A stretch of DNA of 36,546 bases. Source: Elusimicrobiota bacterium (GTDB taxonomy: Bacteria; Elusimicrobiota; Elusimicrobia; 2-02-FULL-39-32). Position numbers and translations under genes: made by a program. The DNA lies in the NCBI GenBank assembly GCA_021730935.1, contig JAKFYJ010000017.1, positions 1 to 36,546 of the forward strand, read 5' to 3'. Below are positions 1 through 7,686 of the stretch, one piece after another (the first letter of the stretch is position 1; each line of letters starts with the position of its first letter). A model generated the notes under the pieces. The model did not search any database. It was not told the origin of the DNA and worked only from the letters and a program-made list of their open reading frames with translations.

Positions 1-1
1 G

Positions 2-505
2 ACAGGGGGAATTATCCTCCTGCAGGTCAATGACCTGGTCACAGCCGCGGCAAACCAAATTTCAGCCGATGGCGGAGCAGGAGGAGCGGGAGCCAACGGT
101 CAGGACGGAATCATCGGGGATTATGGTTCGGGCGGAGGCGGCGGCGCCGGAGCGCACGGAGCCTCGGGCGGCGCGATAAAGATTTCAGTAAACACCTCCC
201 ATTTAACAGCCAATTCCGTGTCAGCAAAAGGCGGAAGCGGCGGGGCGGGAGGCAAAGGGGGCACTGGTTCCAGAGGTGACGGGACTCTTGTTGCAGGCGG
301 AGCCGGAGGAACCGGAGGAGTTTTCACCTCTGGCTTTGATCCTGGAGGTGCGGGCTTGGGAGGATCAGGGTTTCCCGCAGCTTCAGGCGGAGGAGGCGGC
401 GGCGCTGGTGGAAACGCCGGCCATGGCGGAAAAATCCGCCTTGAATACGGGAACAATTCCAGCAGTCTTTCGACAGTCCCTGCCGCTTCAACACTGAAAT
501 TTTAA
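2..505 (+). CDS. Glycine-rich surface protein, C-terminal fragment
   Basis: This reading frame is open from the window edge to a TAA at 503-505, so only the last 167 residues are seen and the start lies outside. The sequence alternates runs of Gly/Ala/Ser (for example GGGGGAGAHGASGGAIKI) with short strand-like segments such as IKISVNTSHLTA and KIRLEYGN. This layout is typical of repetitive glycine-rich secreted or cell-surface proteins of environmental bacteria. No enzyme motif is visible. The fragment ends about 80 bp before the pump operon. The proline-rich reading on the opposite strand is an artefact of the GGC/GGA codons. Surface location is inferred from composition; the exact function is unknown. 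Confidence 0.7.
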   Translation, partial: TGGIILLQVNDLVTAAANQISADGGAGGAGANGQDGIIGDYGSGGGGGAGAHGASGGAIKISVNTSHLTANSVSAKGGSGGAGGKGGTGSRGDGTLVAGGAGGTGGVFTSGFDPGGAGLGGSGFPAASGGGGGGAGGNAGHGGKIRLEYGNNSSSLSTVPAASTLKF

Positions 506-588
506 GATAGAAGGGATTGTAAATTCCCGCATTTCTGCAACAATTACGGCATGGCCCTGCGTCTCGAATTTTGGTATCTTAATTGACG

Positions 589-2307
589 ATGAAACCCAAC
601 GAAGGCAAACAGATTTTGGTCGTCGATGACGATCTGGAACTTTGCCATGTCATCGTGGACACTCTCGCCGAACAGGGATACCGCGCCACCTATGTGGAGA
701 CCACCGAAGACGCGCTCAAGAAAATAAACGCGAAAGTCCCGGACCTCATCCTCATGGATCTTGAAGTGCCCAGCATGGGCGGCTTCGTCCTCTGCCAGAA
801 AATCCACGAAAATCCCGCGACTCAAAATATCCCGATCGTTTTTCTTTCCGTGCGCGATTCCGACATCGACAAGAAGACAGCCATGAGCCTGGGCGCGGAC
901 CTTTATATCACCAAACCCTTCCGGCGGAGCGTGCTCCTGAAAGAAGTGGAAACGCTCCTCGTCAGAAAGACGGAAGAGACCGACGTGATCGGCCCTTCCG
1001 CCTCACACCTGCAGAAAATCGCCGAGAAAGCCGCGCCGGAAAACCCCGTTGAGGCGCAACCCGAAGAGCCGAAACAAAAAGCAGGCTCTGAAGAACCGGC
1101 CAGCCCAAATTTGAAAGCCGTCGATCTCACCGCGAAAAAGGGGTTCAAACATTATTTCAACGCGGCGGCGGCAGTCCTTGGCCCCATGCTCAAAAAAATA
1201 TGGGCCTGGAGCAACCTCAACAAAAAAGCGGCCATCGCTTCAGGGTTCGCCTTGTTCCTTTTGCTCGCGGGCGGGAGCGTGAGCTTGTTCCGATATATCG
1301 CGACGCACGGTTCTCAGAAAGCGGAGAAAGGCGGAGACGGAGGGGAAGTCTCGGTCAATGTGGTGCAGGCGGCCCTGGCGCCGTTCCAGGACGTGCTTTC
1401 CAATGTGGGAACCATCAAGGGCGGATCGGAAATCGAGCTCCGCTTCCAGACGGAAGGCAACATCCGCGCCATCAATTATCACGACGGGGACGCGGTGCGG
1501 GCGGGAGCTGTCATCGCTCAGCTGGACCAGACCCAGTCTTCCATCAAGCTGGACCGCGCCAAACAGGAATATTATCGTTATGAAAAACTTTATGCCCTGG
1601 GCGGCGTTTCCAAAGACCGCCTCGAGGAAGCGCGCGGACAGCTGGATTTTGCCCAAAGCGAAATCAACAAAACCATTTTGAGGGCCAACCAGGACGGGAT
1701 CTTCGGCGGCAAAGACGCTTCCGTCGGAGAATTTGTGACTCCCCAGAAAAAAATCGGGACCATGGTGAGCATCAACTCCGTGGTGGTGAGCATCGGGGTC
1801 ATCGAAAAGGAAATCGACAAAATTTTTCCGGGCCAGAGAGTGATCGCGACCGTGGAAACATACCCCAACGTGGAATTCAAAGGCAAAGTGGAAACGATTT
1901 CTCCGCTCATTGAAGGCGGCGCCAAGACCGTGGAAATTCAGGCCAGGATCCCCAACGACGGAAAACTCCTGCTCCCCGGCATGTTCGCCCGCACTCGCAT
2001 TGTGGTTTATGAAGCGGACAGCGTGATGTCGGTCCCCAACGACGCGGTGGAAAAGACGGCGAACGGATATCAGATTTATGTGGTCGGCGCAGACAACAAG
2101 GCGGAAGCCCGGCCCGTGGAAGTGAGCTATGTTTCTCTCGTCAACAGCGTCATCTCCAAAGGGCTTCAGCCCGGCGAAAAAGTGATCATCCAAAAACCTC
2201 AAGACCTCAAAGCGGGAACGCCCGTCAAAGTTGCCGATGTTGAAAAGCCCGTCGGGGAAGGCGCGGCCGCAGACGCCCTTGGAGGCGCAGGAGAACAGAA
2301 GCCATGA
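589..2307 (+). CDS. Response-regulator receiver fused to RND membrane-fusion (adaptor) protein
   Basis: A 572-residue protein with three parts. Residues 8-125 are a CheY-like receiver with acidic pair D13/D14, phospho-acceptor D57 (in LILMDLEVPSMGG), switch S87 and K109. Residues 126-212 are a charged, Glu/Pro-rich linker. After one membrane helix (about 214-235), residues 252-550 form an HlyD/AcrA-type periplasmic adaptor: a lipoyl-like half (GNIRAINYHDGDAVRAGAVI), a short helical hairpin and beta-barrel domains (VISKGLQPGEKVII). Topology is consistent: receiver in the cytoplasm, adaptor in the periplasm. ATG at 589 is preferred over the TTG two codons earlier because it fits the receiver start. 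Its stop overlaps the next gene, a histidine kinase, as ATGA. Receiver domains normally carry DNA-binding or enzymatic outputs, so fusion to a pump adaptor is unusual. Domain calls are confident; phospho-control of the pump is inferred. Confidence 0.88.
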   Translation: MKPNEGKQILVVDDDLELCHVIVDTLAEQGYRATYVETTEDALKKINAKVPDLILMDLEVPSMGGFVLCQKIHENPATQNIPIVFLSVRDSDIDKKTAMSLGADLYITKPFRRSVLLKEVETLLVRKTEETDVIGPSASHLQKIAEKAAPENPVEAQPEEPKQKAGSEEPASPNLKAVDLTAKKGFKHYFNAAAAVLGPMLKKIWAWSNLNKKAAIASGFALFLLLAGGSVSLFRYIATHGSQKAEKGGDGGEVSVNVVQAALAPFQDVLSNVGTIKGGSEIELRFQTEGNIRAINYHDGDAVRAGAVIAQLDQTQSSIKLDRAKQEYYRYEKLYALGGVSKDRLEEARGQLDFAQSEINKTILRANQDGIFGGKDASVGEFVTPQKKIGTMVSINSVVVSIGVIEKEIDKIFPGQRVIATVETYPNVEFKGKVETISPLIEGGAKTVEIQARIPNDGKLLLPGMFARTRIVVYEADSVMSVPNDAVEKTANGYQIYVVGADNKAEARPVEVSYVSLVNSVISKGLQPGEKVIIQKPQDLKAGTPVKVADVEKPVGEGAAADALGGAGEQKP

Positions 2308-3767
2308 AAATACGCGCGCGGTTCGCTCTCTTCTCGATCTTCCTGACAGCCGTCATCGTTTTCGGAACGAGTTTCGCCTCTCTCTATTTCCTGAAAGCCC
2401 TGGTCCTCAAAGAAATCCAGACAAGCCAGGTCGCTGTCGTCCAAAACCTCAAGAAAGTCTGCGAAGAATCCCTCATTTCCAGAGACGACATCCTGATCAT
2501 CAATTATATCAGCTCTCTCCAGCGCACCGTCCGCGGCCTGGCCTATGCGGTTTTCGTCAACAAACAGCGCGGCCTCGTCCTTGGAAAAAATCAGATTTTC
2601 GAGGAGACCATCGGCAAAGAAGACGCCGCTCTCAGCCGCCCGGGGGGAAACACCTTTGAAACTCTGAAATCCTCGTCGGACAAGAAAATCATAAACCTGA
2701 CCGAAGACGTCATCATGCAGTCGCTCGTGGGGACAGCATATCTCGGGTTTTATGAAAGCAAAGTGGAAGACAACATTCAGGAATCCATTCAGCGCATCAC
2801 CCGCATCATCATTTTCGTCTCGCTCGGCGCGTTTTTGATCGGCCTTGTGATCTCTCTCATTTTTGCCGTGCAGTTCGCGGAACCCATCAACCAGCTCGCC
2901 AAGGGCGCTCAGGCGATTGGGGAAGGAAACCTGGACACGCATCTGGACATCGACCGCAAAGACGAGATCGGCCTCTTGGCCAACGAATTCAACACCATGG
3001 CGGTGAAACTCAAGGAACTGGACAAGCTGAAAGATGATTTCGTCTCCAGTGTTTCCCATGAGCTCCGGAGTCCTCTCACAGCGATCAGCGGATATGTGGA
3101 ACTGCTCACGATGAAACCCATCGACAAACTCAATCCCGAGAAAGCGAAAAAAGCGCTCGACATCATTCTCGAGAGCACCACGCGGCTGACCACCTTCATC
3201 AACGACATTTTGGATGTGGCCAAGATCAAGGCCGGGAAAATGGAACTGCATAAAACGAATTTTAAAATCGGCGAGACGGCGGAAAGCATATTTTCCCTCT
3301 TTCAGCCCCTGTTCCAGAAAAAGAGCATCACCGCCTCGCTTGAAATTCCCCAAAACCTGCCTGCCATCCCCGCCGACGGAGAAAAGGTCCGGCAGGTCAT
3401 TCAGAATTTGCTTTCCAACGCCTTCAAGTTCACGCCGGACGGAGGAAAAATCACCCTCTCGGCTTCGCTCCTTGAGGGCGCAGAGCCTTCGATCAAAGTG
3501 TGCGTGAAAGACACGGGGCCGGGAATTCCCAAAGAGCATCAGCACCTGATCTTCGGAAAGTTCCAGCAGGTCCCGGGGACCAAGGACATGGTGAAGGGCC
3601 CCAAAGGAACGGGGCTGGGCCTGGCCATCGTCAAGGGCATTGTGGAGTCGCACGGCGGGCAAGTGGGATTTGAGAGCGAACCCGGGCAGGGAACGAAGTT
3701 CTTTTTCACTCTCCCGACGCAGGGACAGACTGGAAAAGTCACCGTTGAAGCCAAACAGCTGGCATAA
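2304..3767 (+). CDS. Membrane-bound sensor histidine kinase
   Basis: A 487-residue sensor kinase. TM1 is about residues 8-30, an extracytoplasmic sensor region about 31-165, TM2 about 167-190, and HAMP about 190-240 (ends AVKLKELDKLKDDF). The HisKA domain has the phospho-acceptor H252 in SSVSHELRSPLTAI. The HATPase domain shows the N box (VIQNLLSNAFKFTPDGG), G1 (VKDTGPGIP) and G2 (GTGLGLAIVKGIVESHGG). All catalytic motifs are intact. The start ATG overlaps the stop of the receiver-adaptor gene (ATGA), suggesting translational coupling and making that receiver the obvious phosphotransfer partner. The sensor region has no recognised fold; it may detect envelope stress or a pump substrate (inference). 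The next gene follows after 10 bp. Confidence 0.93.
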   Translation: MKIRARFALFSIFLTAVIVFGTSFASLYFLKALVLKEIQTSQVAVVQNLKKVCEESLISRDDILIINYISSLQRTVRGLAYAVFVNKQRGLVLGKNQIFEETIGKEDAALSRPGGNTFETLKSSSDKKIINLTEDVIMQSLVGTAYLGFYESKVEDNIQESIQRITRIIIFVSLGAFLIGLVISLIFAVQFAEPINQLAKGAQAIGEGNLDTHLDIDRKDEIGLLANEFNTMAVKLKELDKLKDDFVSSVSHELRSPLTAISGYVELLTMKPIDKLNPEKAKKALDIILESTTRLTTFINDILDVAKIKAGKMELHKTNFKIGETAESIFSLFQPLFQKKSITASLEIPQNLPAIPADGEKVRQVIQNLLSNAFKFTPDGGKITLSASLLEGAEPSIKVCVKDTGPGIPKEHQHLIFGKFQQVPGTKDMVKGPKGTGLGLAIVKGIVESHGGQVGFESEPGQGTKFFFTLPTQGQTGKVTVEAKQLA

Positions 3768-3777
3768 GGAGTCATTC

Positions 3778-4434
3778 ATGAACCAAAGATCCATCGCGGG
3801 AATTCTTGTTTTCGCCGTTTTTGCGGCGGCGCCCCTCAGGGCGGAAGAGATCAGCGCGTCTCAAAGCTATAAATTGACGGCCCAGCCGGCGCTCCCGACT
3901 CTGTCGCTTCCGGCGGTTGCCGCGAAAGTGAACGGGGAAGAAATTTCGATCAACAAGTTTTGGAACGCTCTCGTGGCCGCTTCCGGCAACACGGTTTTAA
4001 ACGGGATGATCGAAGAGATTCTCCTCAATCAGGAGTTCGGCAAAAAATTTAAAAAACCGAAAACGGTCAACGCCAGGATTTCAGCCCAGGTTGACGAGCG
4101 TATCGCGGACATCAGGAAGCAGTTCCCGACGGAAGAAGCGTTCGTTTCGCGCCTCCAAAGCTCGGGGCTGGGACTTGAGGATCTCAAAAAGCAGGTCCGC
4201 CTTCAGATCGTGAAAGAAAAACTCATCGAGGATAAAATCAGCGTCTCCGCGAAAGAACTGAAAAAATATTGGGACGATAACAAGGACAAACTGCCCAAAG
4301 GGACCGCCTGGGACGACAAGACGAAGAAACAGCTCGAAAGCTATATGAAGCAGACCAAGTTCAACGACGAATATCCGAAGTATATTCAGGCCGTGCGGCA
4401 AAAATCAGACATCAAAATTCTGCTCAACCCATAA
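3778..4434 (+). CDS. SurA/PrsA-like periplasmic chaperone without PPIase domain
   Basis: A 218-residue exported protein. ATG at 3778 was chosen because AAGGAG lies at 3766-3771 with 6 bp spacing and the protein then begins with a clean signal peptide (hydrophobic core GILVFAVFAAAP, likely cleavage near LRA/EE). The same frame is open further upstream inside the kinase gene, but that extension would bury the signal. The mature part resembles the N-terminal chaperone domain of SurA and related foldases: AAKVNGEEISINKFW, then a helical region with LIDDKI-like spacing (VKEKLIEDKISVSAKELKKYW). The parvulin-type isomerase domain is absent. Its place between a kinase and pump permeases suggests a role in folding or assembling envelope parts of the pump (inference). 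Family assignment is moderate. Confidence 0.72.
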   Translation: MNQRSIAGILVFAVFAAAPLRAEEISASQSYKLTAQPALPTLSLPAVAAKVNGEEISINKFWNALVAASGNTVLNGMIEEILLNQEFGKKFKKPKTVNARISAQVDERIADIRKQFPTEEAFVSRLQSSGLGLEDLKKQVRLQIVKEKLIEDKISVSAKELKKYWDDNKDKLPKGTAWDDKTKKQLESYMKQTKFNDEYPKYIQAVRQKSDIKILLNP

Positions 4435-4458
4435 TCGCCTCCGAAAGGAACTGAGCCC

Positions 4459-7400
4459 ATGAAGTTTATCCGCTTCGCCGTCGAAAGGCCGGTCACCACG
4501 GCGATGGCTTATGGCGCGCTTGTGCTGGTGGGCATGATCGCGCTCTTCCTCCTGCCCCGCGAACTTTTCCCGACCATCAATTATCCCGAACTCCTCGTCG
4601 TCACGCGATACGGCTCAGCCGCGCCGGAAGAAATTGAAAGCATCATCACCAAGCTGATCGAAGAACAGACCGGAACGGTCCCCAACCTCAAGCGCGTGAG
4701 GTCCATCTCAAGAGAAGGCGTCTCCATCGTCGTGCTCGAATTCAACTGGGGCGCGGACATGGGCCTGGCGCACCTGGCCGTCCGCGAAAAAATCGACCTC
4801 ATCAAAGACAGGCTCCCGGTTGAAGCGGAAGCGCCCGTCATCCAGCGCCACAATCCTTATGAACAGCCCATGATGATCCTCTCGGTTTCCGGAGACATGA
4901 GCCTGCACGACCTCACCCAGCTTTCCAACGACGTCATAAAAAAACGCCTGCAGAAAGTGCAGGGCGTGGCCTCCGCGACCGTGAGCGGGGGACAGGAACG
5001 CGAAATCCTCGTCGAAATTGAGCCGGGGCGGCTGAACGCCTCCAACATCTCGATCACGGGCATCGTGGACTCCCTCAAAAACTCCAATGTGAATTATCCC
5101 GCAGGAAGCACGCAGGGCCGGTCCTTTGAATATCTTGTCCGAACCATCGGCGAATTTAAAAACATCCAGGACATCGGAACCACGGTGGTCGCGGTGGACG
5201 CGCCGAGAGGGAGCGCGGAATCCATATTCAAATATCAATTTCAGAAACGGGGCGAAAGTTTTCAGCCGAAAGCGCAGAGGCTCCTGCCTTTGGGAAGCAT
5301 CGCGCAGGTGAAAGACGGCTTCAAAGACATCGAGAGCTATTCGCGCCACAGCGGCAAACCCAACATTTCCATCGGCATCCAAAAACAGTTCGACGCCAAC
5401 ACCATCAAGACCGCGAGCCGCCTGAAAGACGCCCTCAAAGAACTCCACATGAGCCTGCCCAAAGAGTGCCGGATAGAAGTGGTTTATGATGAATCGCTTT
5501 TTATCAAAGGGTCTCTGCAGGATGTGACGATGGACGCCGTGCTGGGCGCGGTCCTGGCCTTCGCCGTGCTTTATTTCTTCCTCGGAAGCCTGCAGGACGC
5601 TTTCGTGGTGACCCTGGCTCTGCCGCTCTCCATTCTCGTCGTGTTCATCTGCATGTATTTCACGGGCCGAAGTCTCAATGTCATTGCGCTTGCGGGACTT
5701 TCCCTCGGCATCGGGAGCATGATCGACAACGCCATTGCCGCGCTCGACAGCATCGTGCAGGCCAGGAAAAAAATTCCGGACCCCAAGGAGGCCAGCATCG
5801 CGGGCGTCTCGGAAATCGCGGTCGCGCAGGTTTCCTCCATGTTGACCAACATCACGGTGTTCCTCCCGCTCCTCTTCGCCAAGGGCGTGGCCCAACAGCT
5901 TTTCAGCGATTTGTTTTTTGCGGCCGTGGTCTCCAACATCGGAGCGCTCGTGGTCGCGCTCACGCTCCTGCCCCGCATCACGGCTTATCCCATCAGCTGG
6001 CTTGAAAAGAAAAAAACTGAGCCCGGAACAGAAGTGAAAACTCATGGACTCTGGCAGATGTTCAAACGGGGGCTCACGGAAGGGCAGACTCAGGCCATGC
6101 TCGACAAATACAGAAAACTCCTTGAGAAGGCCCTCGAAAACCGAAAAGCCGTGATGCGGTTTTCCGTCATCGCGTTCGTGATTTCTCTGGCGATCCTGGG
6201 GTTCAAGGAAAAAATATTCCTGCCCAAAATTGATCAGGGCCAGTTTTTGGTGAAGGTGAACATGCCCATGGGAACGCGCCTGGAAGTGACGAACCGCGTG
6301 ATGTCCCGCGTCGAGAAAGCCACGGGGGAAATGCAAGAGGTGAAAGACACCCTCGTCCGCGTGGGGTCCAGTTCCGAAGAATCCATTGAAGCCCTGGGTT
6401 CGCATCAGGGCGAGTGCATCGTCTCTCTTGACCGCAAGAAATTCAGCGGGGCCACGGAAGACGCGATCCTCATCCTGCGCAAAAAACTGGCCAAAGTCCC
6501 TCTCGAAGGCGCCGAAATTGAATATCTGCTCTCGGATTCCTCCATCAAGTCCGTCACGGGAGGTTCCGCCCCGATCGCCATCACCATCAAGGGCCCCGAC
6601 CTCGGAGTCCTGAGAAAAATGTCCGACGACATCCAGGCTAAACTAAAAAATATCGAAGGGTGCGAAGGCATCAAGACCAGCCTCGCCCTGCCCACTTTTG
6701 AAACGCGGGTCTCCATCGACAAAGACCGCGCCAGCGGGTTCGGCCTTTCCGTTTCCGACATTGCGCGCGCTTCCCTGATCGGCATCCGGGGTTTCGTCGC
6801 GACTTATTTTAAACAGGACGGACACGAAATTCCCATCCGCGTCCGCCTCCGGGCCGAAGACCGGGACAACCCCGCCGCGATCCAGCGCATCGCCGTCCGT
6901 TCGCCGCAAGGGTTCATGGTTCCGCTGGGCGATGTCGCCACCATCACCGCCGGGCTCGGACCCAGCGAAATTCAGCGCATGGATCAGCAGAGAGCGCTCG
7001 TGGTTTCAGCCCAAATTTTAGGCCGGAGCCAGGGCGACGTCATCAAAGACGCTGAAAAAATGCTGGAACCATACGCCAGGACGAAGGATTATACCGTCGA
7101 GCTTGGAGGCGCGAAAAAAGAAATGAGCGAATCCTTCGGCGGCCTCGTGATCGCCTTTATCCTCGCCGTGGTTTTGATATACATGATTATGGCCGCGGGC
7201 TTTGAATCCATCCTCCACCCGTTTTTGATCATGATCACGGTCCCTCTGGGCGTGGTCGGCGTGGTCATCACCATGCTGGTCACCTTCACTCCCATCAGCG
7301 CGCCGGTCCTTTTGGGCGTGGTTCTGCTGGGCGGAATCGTGGTGAACAACGGCATCGTTCTCGTGGACCACATGAATTATCTCCGCAAGGAAGAAGGCTT

Positions 7401-7686
7401 GCCGCTCAAGGAAGCCGTCATTGAAGGCTGCGTCAACCGCCTGCTTCCGGTCGTGATGACCGCCCTCACCTCCATCCTCTCTCTGATCCCGGTGGCGATG
7501 GGGCTTGGACAAGGCACCGCGATCGCGGCTCCCATGGCTCTTGCCACGCTCGGCGGTCTGATGGTCTCCACCGCCCTCACCATGTTCGTCATGCCGATTT
7601 TATATCTGACCGTTGAAGAAAGGCGTTCCAAAGGCGGGCTGATCGCCAGGAGCGCCAGGAAATCCAGCGGGATGATTCTCGATTGA
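4459..7686 (+). CDS. RND-family efflux permease, first of a tandem pair
   Basis: A 1,075-residue inner-membrane AcrB/Mdt-type transporter with the usual two-fold repeat: TM1 (starting FAVERPVTTAMA), a large periplasmic porter region, TM2-6, a linker, then TM7 and the second repeat through TM12. Length is normal. An AGGA lies about 11 bp before the ATG. In TM4 the motif is SMIDNAIAALD: D423 is kept, but N424 replaces the second aspartate of the classical VDDAIV relay. TM10 has VVNNGIVLVD instead of the lysine seen in AcrB. The gene overlaps the second permease by TTGA. It would export hydrophobic or amphiphilic compounds using the proton gradient together with the fused adaptor at 589-2307; the substrate is unknown. 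The changed relay residue may mean altered coupling or a division of labour with its partner. Confidence 0.93.
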   Translation: MKFIRFAVERPVTTAMAYGALVLVGMIALFLLPRELFPTINYPELLVVTRYGSAAPEEIESIITKLIEEQTGTVPNLKRVRSISREGVSIVVLEFNWGADMGLAHLAVREKIDLIKDRLPVEAEAPVIQRHNPYEQPMMILSVSGDMSLHDLTQLSNDVIKKRLQKVQGVASATVSGGQEREILVEIEPGRLNASNISITGIVDSLKNSNVNYPAGSTQGRSFEYLVRTIGEFKNIQDIGTTVVAVDAPRGSAESIFKYQFQKRGESFQPKAQRLLPLGSIAQVKDGFKDIESYSRHSGKPNISIGIQKQFDANTIKTASRLKDALKELHMSLPKECRIEVVYDESLFIKGSLQDVTMDAVLGAVLAFAVLYFFLGSLQDAFVVTLALPLSILVVFICMYFTGRSLNVIALAGLSLGIGSMIDNAIAALDSIVQARKKIPDPKEASIAGVSEIAVAQVSSMLTNITVFLPLLFAKGVAQQLFSDLFFAAVVSNIGALVVALTLLPRITAYPISWLEKKKTEPGTEVKTHGLWQMFKRGLTEGQTQAMLDKYRKLLEKALENRKAVMRFSVIAFVISLAILGFKEKIFLPKIDQGQFLVKVNMPMGTRLEVTNRVMSRVEKATGEMQEVKDTLVRVGSSSEESIEALGSHQGECIVSLDRKKFSGATEDAILILRKKLAKVPLEGAEIEYLLSDSSIKSVTGGSAPIAITIKGPDLGVLRKMSDDIQAKLKNIEGCEGIKTSLALPTFETRVSIDKDRASGFGLSVSDIARASLIGIRGFVATYFKQDGHEIPIRVRLRAEDRDNPAAIQRIAVRSPQGFMVPLGDVATITAGLGPSEIQRMDQQRALVVSAQILGRSQGDVIKDAEKMLEPYARTKDYTVELGGAKKEMSESFGGLVIAFILAVVLIYMIMAAGFESILHPFLIMITVPLGVVGVVITMLVTFTPISAPVLLGVVLLGGIVVNNGIVLVDHMNYLRKEEGLPLKEAVIEGCVNRLLPVVMTALTSILSLIPVAMGLGQGTAIAAPMALATLGGLMVSTALTMFVMPILYLTVEERRSKGGLIARSARKSSGMILD

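Noticed and set aside
121-456. Proline-rich ORF on the minus strand
   Set aside because: It is the reverse complement of glycine codons in the surface protein gene; it has no signal or known motif.
2199-3794. 531-codon minus-strand ORF
   Set aside because: Fully antisense to the histidine kinase, whose motifs are complete; composition is that of a shadow frame.
4708-6405. 565-codon minus-strand ORF
   Set aside because: Antisense to the first RND permease; rich in His/Asp/Arg as expected from a complementary frame of membrane protein codons.
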